From: Spirochaetaceae bacterium
GTDB taxonomy: Bacteria; Spirochaetota; Spirochaetia; Treponematales; Treponemataceae
DNA: 64,000 bases
Reading direction: 5' to 3'
Assembly: GCA_017622135.1 (NCBI GenBank)
Contig: JAGARR010000046.1
Location: 1-64,000 of the forward strand
Notes under the pieces: generated by a model
Told to the model about the DNA's origin: nothing
Databases searched by the model: none
Seen by the model: the letters and a program-made list of their open reading frames with translations, nothing else
Made by a program: the position numbers and the translations under genes
Part shown: positions 43,640 through 51,833 of the stretch, piece by piece
How the letters are laid out: each line of letters starts with the position of its first letter
Position numbering within the stretch: the stretch's first letter is position 1

Positions 43640-44584
43640 ATGCAGGACGAAAAACCCACTGGCGAGAACCGCAAGCACAAGGACTCCCTCTTCGTGGACT
43701 ACTTCTCCAAGGACAGGGACTGGAAGCAGCACTTCCTCTCCCTCTACAACGCCCTCCACGGCACAAATTTGCAGGTGGCGGACACGGTTCTGGAGCGGGT
43801 GAACCTTGAGCAGGTGCTGTACAAGAGCTACTACAACGACATCGCCGTGCTGGTAAACGGCCAGTTCATCCTGATGATTGAGCACCAGTCCACCATAAAT
43901 CCGAATATGCCATTAAGATTGCTGGAGTATGTAGCCCGCATCTACGGCAACATCGTGGACTCAAAGGCAAAGTTCTCCCGGCATCTGGTTCCCCTGGCCA
44001 AGCCAGAATTCTACGTCTTCTACACCGGCGACCAGGAGCTACCGCCAGAAAGCTACCTCTACCTGTCCGACGCATTCCCCAACCAAGCACCGAATTCAGA
44101 CTTGACCCTTGAACTGAAGGTGAAAGTGTGTACAATTAAGAGTGACCATCCAAGTCCCGTGGTGCACAGCTGCACGGACTTGGAGCAGTACGTGCAGTTC
44201 CTCCAGCTGGTCGAGGAGGCCAGGGCGGCAGGCCACGAGAACCCGCTCAGGTGGGCGATTCAGGAGGCTGTGCACCGCAACATCTTGAGGGACTATCTGG
44301 AGCGGAAGGGAGGTGAGGTTTTGAGCATCCTGATGACTGAGTACGACTACGCCACCGACATGGCAGTACTTAAGGAGGAGGCCTACGAGGACGGGCTTTT
44401 CGTGGGTCGTGAGGAGGGTCGAGAAGAGGGCATCTCCATCGGACTGGAGCGTGGACTCGCACAAGGAGCCTATGAAAAGGCGCTGGAGACGGCCAAGAAT
44501 CTTCTTTCTATGGGACTTGAGCCAGAACAGGTTGCCCAAGGCACCGGTCTCTCTCTGGAGGTTATCCTTCAGCTCATAGACTAG
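43640..44584 (+). CDS. Rpn-family recombination-promoting nuclease / PD-(D/E)XK protein
   Basis: 314 residues. The nuclease part (about 1-150) begins with the family's 'KHKDSLFVDYFSKD' and has the D...ExQ-type core 'NDIAVLVNGQFILMIEHQST', giving D67-region Asp and a Glu two residues before Gln. The C-terminal third is helical, ending in charged repeats 'GREEGREEGISIGLERG'. Rpn proteins are DNA nucleases linked to phage defence and controlled by small proteins translated from inside the same gene. An internal TTG at 44321 with SD GGGAGGTGAGG could start such an 87-residue product. SD AAGGAG precedes ATG 43640. Confidence 0.85.
   Translation: MQDEKPTGENRKHKDSLFVDYFSKDRDWKQHFLSLYNALHGTNLQVADTVLERVNLEQVLYKSYYNDIAVLVNGQFILMIEHQSTINPNMPLRLLEYVARIYGNIVDSKAKFSRHLVPLAKPEFYVFYTGDQELPPESYLYLSDAFPNQAPNSDLTLELKVKVCTIKSDHPSPVVHSCTDLEQYVQFLQLVEEARAAGHENPLRWAIQEAVHRNILRDYLERKGGEVLSILMTEYDYATDMAVLKEEAYEDGLFVGREEGREEGISIGLERGLAQGAYEKALETAKNLLSMGLEPEQVAQGTGLSLEVILQLID
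44321..44584 (+). CDS. Candidate intragenic small Rpn product (RpnS-like)
   Basis: In-frame TTG 44321 inside the rpn gene is preceded by GGGAGGTGAGG, a near-perfect SD with good spacing; an ATG follows at 44333. The 87-residue product would be the C-terminal helical domain alone. The same SD-TTG arrangement is kept in the downstream copy at 44765. Internal translation of Rpn small proteins is known in enterobacteria; here it is inference from sequence. Confidence 0.45.
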   Translation: MSILMTEYDYATDMAVLKEEAYEDGLFVGREEGREEGISIGLERGLAQGAYEKALETAKNLLSMGLEPEQVAQGTGLSLEVILQLID

Positions 44585-44602
44585 ACACTGCATCCAAGTC
44601 CC

Positions 44603-45052
44603 GTGGTGCACAGCTGCACGGACTTGGAGCAGTACGTGCAGTTCCTGAAGCTCATGGAGGAGGCCAAGGCGGATAGCCGGGCCGAATCCCTCACATGGGC
44701 CATCCAGGAGGCGGTGCGGCGCAACATCCTGCGCGACTATCTTGAACGAAGGGGAGGAGAGACCTTGAGCATCTTGATGGCAGAATACGACTACGCCACC
44801 GACATAGCGGTACAGAAGGAAGAAGCCTATGAGGACGGACTTTTTGCTGGCCGTGAGGAGGGTATCTCCATCGGACTTGCCACCGGTCGGGAAGAAGGCA
44901 TCTCCATCGGCTTGGAGCAAGGGCTGGAACGGGGAGCCTACCAGAACAAGCTGGAGACGGCCAGGAGCATGCTGCTGGATGGATTTTCCCCTGAGATGAT
45001 TTGCAAGTACACTTCGCTGCCGATTGAAACCGTCCAGCAGCTCATCGGCTAG
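44603..45052 (+). CDS. Stand-alone duplicate of the Rpn C-terminal region
   Basis: Up to 149 residues, homologous to residues about 170-314 of the upstream Rpn protein. The first 56 bases of the duplicate (44591-44646) are identical to 44147-44202; the offset is 444 bases, a multiple of three, so it lies in frame after the rpn stop. GTG 44603 has no SD; TTG 44765 has GGGGAGGAG five bases upstream and would give 95 residues. The charged repeats differ: 'GREEGISIGLATGREEGISIG'. It lacks the nuclease part, so a regulatory or inhibitor role is more likely than cleavage. Confidence 0.7.
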   Translation: MVHSCTDLEQYVQFLKLMEEAKADSRAESLTWAIQEAVRRNILRDYLERRGGETLSILMAEYDYATDIAVQKEEAYEDGLFAGREEGISIGLATGREEGISIGLEQGLERGAYQNKLETARSMLLDGFSPEMICKYTSLPIETVQQLIG

Positions 45053-45167
45053 GCACAGTAGTCAAGCCCCGTAGTTGAACTTCCAGCGAGGAGGGGACTT
45101 GGGAGTCAGTTCAATTCAGTTCAATTCAGCCCTTTACCCCTCCCTGCAGTAGTGCCCACCACACAGA

Positions 45168-45207
45168 AAGGCTCCCCTGTGTTTCCACCGGGGAGCCTTG
45201 ATTTTTA
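45168..45207. terminator. Terminator between convergent rpn and lipoprotein genes
   Basis: AAGGCTCCCC (45168-45177) pairs with GGGGAGCCTT (45190-45199), followed by GATTTTT on the plus strand. Confidence 0.75.
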
Positions 45208-45227
45208 GCCAATCATACTACTACGAT

Positions 45228-47621
45228 TTACGGAGCGATAGTCTGCGTGTCATACTTGATGACCAGTGGCGTGCTGTAGCTCACCCAGTAGCCGGAGTCC
45301 GCCTTTACCTCCACCCGCAGAGTGTAGTTGCCGGAGGCCATGCCATCCAGCTGTGCATACGCAGTGTGGCCGTCCTTCGTATTGAAGGTCTTCACCACAG
45401 TGAGGCCATTCTGCACAATCGTAGCCTTGATGTCCACCACAGTAAACTCATTACCGTTCTGGTCGTCCAAGGTTCCGGGATGTGCAGAATCATCTCCTAC
45501 TGAAACAAATAGCCAGGTTACATCCGTTCCAGCCTTATCCATATTCAGGATATAACGGTCCGTATCCTTAGCGATACCCAAATCTGTAGTTTTAACATTT
45601 GTACCACCATTAGTCGGATTGGCAGCACCGTCAACCAATTTTCCGAATGTAGGAGTACCGTTAGTAGCCAGAATATCAATCAGCACATTGTTCTCATCCA
45701 GCGTATTGAAGGTGTCTGCGGTTTCGGACTGCATCTGGAAGCCGGCGCCGGCACCCACGGGGACCAGCGTCAGATTGCTGTGGCCGCTGTATGAACCCCA
45801 GTTAGTGGTAGCCTGTCCAACTGTAGCATTGAATTCCTTAGTGGGATCCTCCACACCCTTCCAGCCTTTCCAGCCTTTGGAACGCAGGTCAATATTGTTA
45901 CCAGCACCCATAGGATACAGGAACCAGTCATCCTGTTTCGGAGCATTCATATCTGCATATCTCAATGCAATTTCAATGGCATCTCCGTAAGGCTTGTACA
46001 CCACCAAATCGCCTGCGGTAGCAGCAGTGCCTTGTGCCAGTCCATCAGGGGTTTTATACAGCCCATACTTGCCCTGCAGGTCATACTCCAGCTGGACCAA
46101 GTCAAACAAACCATTGGCAAGCTTGGTAGCGTTGAATATATTCGCATCTTCCAAATTATTTTGCAACTTCTTAGGAGCAGTAGCAGGCATTTTATCCTGT
46201 GCAACAACAACCCAGTCGGAAGTGTCGGTGGCACCGGAGGCACGCACACGCACGGTGTAGATATGGCCGGTCTGCATTAGCAGCACGATGCTGGACTCTC
46301 CGTTCAGCAAGCTACCACCCTTGTAGATTGCGGGGAACTTGGTAGCATTCTGGGGTGAGTCCCTCCAAGACAGCTCGGTAACCACATCAGCAAACGCAGG
46401 ATTTCCTCCACCAGCAAGAACGAGGTCATCAATCTTCTGCCACAGGTCATTAGCATTATTTATATCCTGAGCACCAGTACCAGCGAAGTTCACCTGATCT
46501 TGGCCGCCACCGTTCTCATACCACTGGGTGATGTCGGCGATCTGCACGTCCATACCGACGGCATTGTACGGCACTCCTTCCCAGGATAGGTAGGCCAAAA
46601 AGCCGTCCCGTGCCTCGCCTGCATCCTTCTCCGACCAATAGACGCCGGCCTTGGTAGGTTCTGTGGGTGTGTCAAACAACTTGGGAACGTTGACCTCCTT
46701 GGTAACATCCCGGTTTCCCTCAATTGTAATGTCGTCAGCGTAGTAGGCCACAGGTTTATTACCAGCAGTCTCATACACCGTGACACGGAACTGGTACCGG
46801 CCCTTGGGTACGTCAGTTATACCAGTCCCTTGGGGATTCACCAGTTGATCTCCCTCAACTTCTTCTTCAGCATTTCCTTGTCCTGAATCCTTCACTAATG
46901 AACCTGTTGCAAAATCATACAAACCGAATGCAACCTTGTAGTCGGTTTTATTTATTTTAGTGTAGTCGTCACCGTTAAAATTTACCTTCACCAGCACATT
47001 ACCATCAGCCTCCACTTTATCATTGGTGAGGGTGACAACCACGGTGCCGGTGCTACTCACACCCAGGTCCAGGGTGGCCTCTCCCCTCAGCACGAGGGCA
47101 TCAGCTACAGCGACAACATGATTTACATCAGTTGTCTGAGCCATAATCTGCTGGCTACCAGTACCAGTTATATTAGCCTTACCGTTCAGCTTGGTAGCCT
47201 CGTAGGCAGAGACCGTAATCTTCCAGGTACCGCTGTCAGGAATGCCCAGAGAGGTGATGCCACTGTTGTCCAGGGTGATGTAGACGGGGCCATACTTCTC
47301 GCCATTCAGACCGTCGGCCGTAGCCACGAACACGTAGTCGGCACTACTGGCCTTCAAATCGATGTGGTCCGGGGCCAGGGACTTACTGGGGCCGGCCAGC
47401 CAGCTGGCGTTCTTGCTTGCCACCGGTGCCTCGGACTGGAAGTTGGTGACAATCAACTTCACCTCTCCGTTTCCGCCACGGCTGCCTCCTCCGTTGCCCG
47501 CACCGCCACCTGTCCCGCTGCTGTCCAGCAGGTTGTTGTGGGGGCATCCTGCCAGCACCAGGCACGCCGCAGCGACGAGCCCCAGTGCCAGCCATACCTT
47601 TGACCTTCTTGTACCTTTCAT
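45228..47621 (-). CDS. Large surface-type lipoprotein, paralogue 1
   Basis: 797 residues from ATG 47621; the longer ORF start has no SD. Signal and lipobox 'ACLVLAGC', then a Gly/Ser-rich linker. The N-terminal domain shares with the next two genes the order: 'SLAPDHIDL', 'GTWKITVSAYE', 'LRGEATLDLG', 'TGTVVVTL', 'PKGRYQFRVTVYE'. The C-terminal half has fibronectin III-like strands ('GFLAYLSWEGVPYNAVG'). Ends with 'YDTQTIAP'. Probably exposed at the cell surface or facing the periplasm; function unknown. Confidence 0.8.
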   Translation of the reverse strand: MKGTRRSKVWLALGLVAAACLVLAGCPHNNLLDSSGTGGGAGNGGGSRGGNGEVKLIVTNFQSEAPVASKNASWLAGPSKSLAPDHIDLKASSADYVFVATADGLNGEKYGPVYITLDNSGITSLGIPDSGTWKITVSAYEATKLNGKANITGTGSQQIMAQTTDVNHVVAVADALVLRGEATLDLGVSSTGTVVVTLTNDKVEADGNVLVKVNFNGDDYTKINKTDYKVAFGLYDFATGSLVKDSGQGNAEEEVEGDQLVNPQGTGITDVPKGRYQFRVTVYETAGNKPVAYYADDITIEGNRDVTKEVNVPKLFDTPTEPTKAGVYWSEKDAGEARDGFLAYLSWEGVPYNAVGMDVQIADITQWYENGGGQDQVNFAGTGAQDINNANDLWQKIDDLVLAGGGNPAFADVVTELSWRDSPQNATKFPAIYKGGSLLNGESSIVLLMQTGHIYTVRVRASGATDTSDWVVVAQDKMPATAPKKLQNNLEDANIFNATKLANGLFDLVQLEYDLQGKYGLYKTPDGLAQGTAATAGDLVVYKPYGDAIEIALRYADMNAPKQDDWFLYPMGAGNNIDLRSKGWKGWKGVEDPTKEFNATVGQATTNWGSYSGHSNLTLVPVGAGAGFQMQSETADTFNTLDENNVLIDILATNGTPTFGKLVDGAANPTNGGTNVKTTDLGIAKDTDRYILNMDKAGTDVTWLFVSVGDDSAHPGTLDDQNGNEFTVVDIKATIVQNGLTVVKTFNTKDGHTAYAQLDGMASGNYTLRVEVKADSGYWVSYSTPLVIKYDTQTIAP

Positions 47622-47723
47622 ACAAAAGTCCTCCTCAATAAAATAATTCCTTCTATGAATATACGGACCGGCCCATCCGGGCCGCCCCATACCAACCAAA
47701 AACAATCCGGCCCCGCCGAACCA

Positions 47724-49259
47724 CTACCATATACCGCCCTTCCAGTACACCCAGTCGCTGGTGCCGAACTCGTTCACGCCACGCACACGGCACACCACCG
47801 ACATTCTGGGGGCATAGGCCGGCAGCAGAATGCCAAGGACACTGCAGTCACCCTCCAGTCCCACCTTCCCCCGGCTGGTGCCATTGTAGTTCCAGACCGT
47901 GTAGGTGTCGAAGGCATCCTGGGTCTGTAGGAGGCTGTAGTTGGCATTCACCTTTCCCGCAGCAGCCCCCTTGTTGGGGAACAGGCTGCGGGCCAGCGGC
48001 TTGTCTGCGCAGGACAGGAACTGGCTGTTGGTGTTGCAGTTGATGGTGTAGTAGGCGGTCTTGTAGTAGTCGTTGCTACCCACCCCGCCGGAAAACCTCA
48101 GAAAGGAGGGCTTCTTGGTCTGCCCGCCATAGGAGAAGCTTGTATTCTTCAGGGTCTCCCAGTCTGTGTCGGTGGTGACCACTTTGCTGAACTTTCCATT
48201 GGAGGCAGGAGCCGAGGAGTTATATCTGGTGAACGGATGCACCAGCAGCTCCAGCTCGTAGTAGTCGGCGTTGTACACCGGATCCCAGTCCACCACCAGC
48301 ACCTCGTTTCCATTGGAGTCACTATTGCCGCCGGTGCTGTCCCAGTTCCCCGCGTACATCCACAATGTCTCCCCATACGGGCTGAATGAGGTTGCGGTAC
48401 CGAAGTTGGCTGTCTTGGAGCTGCCACTCTCCGTCGCCTTGTCCCGCCGGTAGGGGTTGCCGGGGACTCCCATGGCCGTCCTCGCCTCCGGTATGGCGAC
48501 CGTGGCGGAGGACACCCGGTTGCTCTCCACGTACAACACATCCTCATATCCCGTGTCATACGTTGCATTCTGAAACAAAGTGGTGGCATTATTCACTGTG
48601 TAGGTGGCGGAAAGCTTTATGGTGTACTGGCCCTCCGGCACCTGCCTGTTGTTTGCAGTGTAGGTGATGGTTCCCCCAGCCGTCATGGTGAACGTCTGCT
48701 TGGTACCGGGAACCTCCGCATCCACCTCATCATAGTACAGGGCCACCGCCACCTGCTTGTTGGCATTGCTCTGGGGGTCCAGACGCTTCACCATCCCCTG
48801 TGGCAGCGTGAACTGGACGTTCACCGTGCCGTTTCCCGTCAGCAGGGGCTTTAGGGTGAAGGATGCGGGGCTCACCTCCAACGCTGTCACAGAGACAGTG
48901 GCCCTTCCCCTCAGGGTCTCCACGTTTCCCGTCCTGTTGTATGCGGTGAGCGTCAGCTCCCACAAGCCCACAGGTATGTTCGGCAGGGTAGCCCTGCCAT
49001 TCACCAGGGTGAGGGTCTGCGCCTGCAGAGACTGGAACCCGTTGGTTCCCGTCAGCCGAAGCTCGTACTGATTCTGCAATTCCGTCGTGCTGATGTGTCC
49101 GGGGGCAATGGTCCGCTGCACCTGGGGAAGGAAATTCTCCACCATTACGGCGATGCTCCCACCGGCCGCACCCTCCGCATCCCCCACGCCTACAGGCAGG
49201 TGGAGCCCGCAGGATGAAAGGAACACCAGCAGAGCGAAACAGAACACTCCTCTTCTCAT
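47724..49259 (-). CDS. Large surface-type lipoprotein, paralogue 2
   Basis: 511 residues from ATG 49259 (SD AAAGGAG). Lipobox 'VFLSSC'. The shared N-terminal domain shows 'QRTIAPGHIS', 'GLWELTLTAYN', 'LRGRATVSV', 'GNGTVNVQFTL', 'PEGQYTIKLSATY', 'DVLYVESNRVSS'. The C-terminal part has a fibronectin-like unit 'VDWDPVYNADYYELELLV' and ends '...DWVYWKGGIW'. A short GC hairpin (CGGCCC/GGGCCG, 47667-47683) lies between it and paralogue 1. Confidence 0.8.
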   Translation of the reverse strand: MRRGVFCFALLVFLSSCGLHLPVGVGDAEGAAGGSIAVMVENFLPQVQRTIAPGHISTTELQNQYELRLTGTNGFQSLQAQTLTLVNGRATLPNIPVGLWELTLTAYNRTGNVETLRGRATVSVTALEVSPASFTLKPLLTGNGTVNVQFTLPQGMVKRLDPQSNANKQVAVALYYDEVDAEVPGTKQTFTMTAGGTITYTANNRQVPEGQYTIKLSATYTVNNATTLFQNATYDTGYEDVLYVESNRVSSATVAIPEARTAMGVPGNPYRRDKATESGSSKTANFGTATSFSPYGETLWMYAGNWDSTGGNSDSNGNEVLVVDWDPVYNADYYELELLVHPFTRYNSSAPASNGKFSKVVTTDTDWETLKNTSFSYGGQTKKPSFLRFSGGVGSNDYYKTAYYTINCNTNSQFLSCADKPLARSLFPNKGAAAGKVNANYSLLQTQDAFDTYTVWNYNGTSRGKVGLEGDCSVLGILLPAYAPRMSVVCRVRGVNEFGTSDWVYWKGGIW

Positions 49260-49273
49260 ATCATCTCCTTTCG

Positions 49274-51343
49274 TCACGGCAGCTGCCGCACCTCTTGGGG
49301 CCAATACCACCAACCTGTATTTCCATATGGTGTCTCCCAGCGTATGCGGAATAAGAACGGAGAACCATCATTCATCTGGGCCCTGTACTCAGTGGCAGAG
49401 CCTATATTTACCTGTCCACCCAAGTTGGAGCCATAGTTCTCGCTGTACCTCGACATCTCCTCATACCTCGCATCGTTATCCAGAGCCTCCGCAAAGTTGC
49501 CTCGCACGCAGCGCAGCCATGATGTACCGTATCTCGTACCAATTTTTGGTCCCAGCACATGCATAGTCACATTCCACGTAGGAACATTCCTCCCCAAATT
49601 AGGATCCCAAAAACTACCCTGTGATTTAGTTGTGGTAGCGCCGGTATACACTGGTTGCGGAAGCAAAATCTGAGGAATGTACAGCCAGTCAGAAGCACCA
49701 CCTTCAGAATTCACCGCCCTCAGCCGCGCCGTGTAGTATTTTGTGGTTCCCGTAATCTCAATCTGCACGTGCTCGTCGTCATGGGCCAGTCCACCCACAC
49801 CCTGCACCAAGCTGGCGGGACTTCCTGCGGAGGCAACGCCGTTTTTGTGGCTGTACGTCGCCCTGCCTCCTGCCGCATTCCAAGTGGCTTCATCCGTAGG
49901 CTTCGTGCCGCCAGTAAATGCCAGCAGCTCCAGCTCGTAGGTGCCGTTTGCGTCCACAATCCCCCGCTTCCACTTGAAGTCCGCCAAGAAGCTGTCCCCT
50001 GGTCGCATCTCTCCCGCCTCACCGCTGAAGCTGGTGGGGAAGTAGGGCAGCTCCGGCACCATGGGAGAGGCCAGATACACCCAGGTGGAGCTGCCGTAGG
50101 AGTTCACGGCCCGCATTCGGGCGGCAAAACCCTCTCCGCTCGTCATTTTCACCTTGTACTGTATAGTATTCTGGCCGCCTAGCAGCCCCCCTGCAACGTG
50201 CCTCATCGCGACCACACCGGCATGGCCGGGATTGGTGTAGGTAGCGTCCAATCCATGCCGTCCTGTATAGGTGAAAACGGTGGATGTCTGCTGTCCGGCT
50301 GCCGTCGTCCACGTGCCGTCATCCCGCGGTCTCGTGGTTCCAGCAGTGTACCGCATTACCTCAAGCTCGTAGGACTCCGCATTGTACACAATGCCCCAGT
50401 TCAGAGTGGCATTATATGTTCCATCTCCAGCGAAAGCAGTGCACGACTCTATGAAGGCAGCAGGTGCCGCCGGCTTGGTGGCCATCTGGGGTATGTCTAT
50501 GCTTCCGGTGGTCTCCCGCCCCGCCTCCACGTACAGCAGGTCGCTCCACTCCAGCCGCTGTCCGGCGGGAAGGTTACCTCCAGTTATCATGAACCTCAGT
50601 CTGTACATCCCGGCGGGCACGTTGTATGTCTTCCCGCCGCTGGTGCCGCCAGTGTAGGTGAAGGTGGTGGGGAGGAGGGATGTACTCCCCCCACTGCCAG
50701 TACCGGTGAAGCCCCTGCGGAAGAATGCGTCCGTGTCGGAGGCTGTGCCGTCGCTTCCGTCAGCTCTCCTCTCGTAGCTTGTGGCCTTCTCCCCGGTCAC
50801 GGGGTCGTACAATGCCATGCTCACTGTCAATCCACTGGGATAGGGGGTCGCACTTGGCTGGACAAGATCACGGTCTGCCGCCTGCCAGTTCACCGTCAGG
50901 CGTACAGTGCCGGTGCCGCTAGTCACCGGGGTGAGCGTAATGGACACATAGGTAGGCAGCCCCCTCACCTCCACAGTCCCCTCGCCCCTCAGCACCTGTG
51001 TGCCTCCATTGGAGGCCACCAGCTCCAGCTTCCAGACTCCAGGACTCAAGTCGCACATTCCTACACCATTGTTCAGCGTAAAGTTCGGTACATTCACGCT
51101 GTCCCCCATGTCGCTGCTGCCGGTCAGCTCAAGGGTGTAGCCCCCCAGGGCCGCCTGGTCCAGGTGCTCCGGGGCGATGGTCCGGGAGGGGCCACTTCCG
51201 TACCCCAGCACGATGCTCACCGGCACGCCGCCATCCACTCCATTCCCGGAGGGGTAGCCAGCATGGATGACCGAGTCACGGCACCCAAAAAAGAGCAAGC
51301 CCAGCACTACAAACAAAAATATATTTCTCATGCAACGATTCAT
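49274..51343 (-). CDS. Large surface-type lipoprotein, paralogue 3
   Basis: 689 residues from ATG 51343 (SD AAGGAGGAG). Lipobox 'GLLFFGC'. Shared domain: 'SRTIAPEHLDQ', 'GVWKLELVASN', 'LRGEGTVEV', 'GTGTVRLTVNW', 'PAGMYRLRFMI', 'DLLYVEAGRETTG'. Three fibronectin-like units follow, each with 'YELEv/YELEL' strands and a Trp near 'TWTTAAG'/'TWNAAGG', and a C-terminal 'WETPYGNTGWWYWP'. Repeated 'DWLYIPQ/TWVYLASP' units suggest internal duplication. Confidence 0.8.
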   Translation of the reverse strand: MNRCMRNIFLFVVLGLLFFGCRDSVIHAGYPSGNGVDGGVPVSIVLGYGSGPSRTIAPEHLDQAALGGYTLELTGSSDMGDSVNVPNFTLNNGVGMCDLSPGVWKLELVASNGGTQVLRGEGTVEVRGLPTYVSITLTPVTSGTGTVRLTVNWQAADRDLVQPSATPYPSGLTVSMALYDPVTGEKATSYERRADGSDGTASDTDAFFRRGFTGTGSGGSTSLLPTTFTYTGGTSGGKTYNVPAGMYRLRFMITGGNLPAGQRLEWSDLLYVEAGRETTGSIDIPQMATKPAAPAAFIESCTAFAGDGTYNATLNWGIVYNAESYELEVMRYTAGTTRPRDDGTWTTAAGQQTSTVFTYTGRHGLDATYTNPGHAGVVAMRHVAGGLLGGQNTIQYKVKMTSGEGFAARMRAVNSYGSSTWVYLASPMVPELPYFPTSFSGEAGEMRPGDSFLADFKWKRGIVDANGTYELELLAFTGGTKPTDEATWNAAGGRATYSHKNGVASAGSPASLVQGVGGLAHDDEHVQIEITGTTKYYTARLRAVNSEGGASDWLYIPQILLPQPVYTGATTTKSQGSFWDPNLGRNVPTWNVTMHVLGPKIGTRYGTSWLRCVRGNFAEALDNDARYEEMSRYSENYGSNLGGQVNIGSATEYRAQMNDGSPFLFRIRWETPYGNTGWWYWPQEVRQLP

Positions 51344-51373
51344 AGCTCCTCCTTGAGCATCTCGGCGTACCCC

Positions 51374-51820
51374 CTAGTCCACCAGCAGGATGGTGCAGCG
51401 ATCCGTAAACACCTCTCCATGCAGCTCCACAGTGCAGGTCAGGATGTAGCAGCTGCCGCTGACGAAGCCCTCACCCTTGAACTGCTCCAAGATGAAGTGA
51501 CGGGGGCCCTCCTTACTGTACTTTTCTATGTCAAACCCCGCCGGCACACTTGAGCCGGGAAAATCGGGGTGCGCCTGCAGCTCCCACTTGTAGGAGGAGC
51601 AGTGCTCCGGTGCATGCAGACTCACACCGCTCGTATATGAAATCTCGTAGTAGTTCTGCAGCCAATCCAACTTGCCGGCCGCCGCCTGCTCCTTGCCCCG
51701 CTCCGTCACGCTGTCAAACAGGGCGTTGTACTCGTCCAGCAGGGGCTGCACCCCCGGGGCGCAGGCCGTCAGGGCCAGAGAAACAAATGCCAATGCAGTC
51801 AAAAGTCCCTTCGTCTTCAC
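51374..51820 (-). CDS. Small lipoprotein
   Basis: 148 residues from GTG 51820, which has GGAGGAG upstream; the longer ORF is less likely. Lipobox 'SLALTAC' and a mature domain with four further cysteines ('HCSSYKW', 'SGSCYILTC', 'DRCTILLVD'), which may form disulfides. Located between the barrel/WD40 gene and the three large lipoproteins in one operon. No family recognised. Confidence 0.75.
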   Translation of the reverse strand: MKTKGLLTALAFVSLALTACAPGVQPLLDEYNALFDSVTERGKEQAAAGKLDWLQNYYEISYTSGVSLHAPEHCSSYKWELQAHPDFPGSSVPAGFDIEKYSKEGPRHFILEQFKGEGFVSGSCYILTCTVELHGEVFTDRCTILLVD

Positions 51821-51833
51821 AGCAACTCCTCCG

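Noticed and set aside
45105-45130. Short repeat GTTCAATTCA near the rpn terminator as an attachment site
   Set aside because: Only two adjacent copies, no integrase, no tRNA and no second copy elsewhere in the window.
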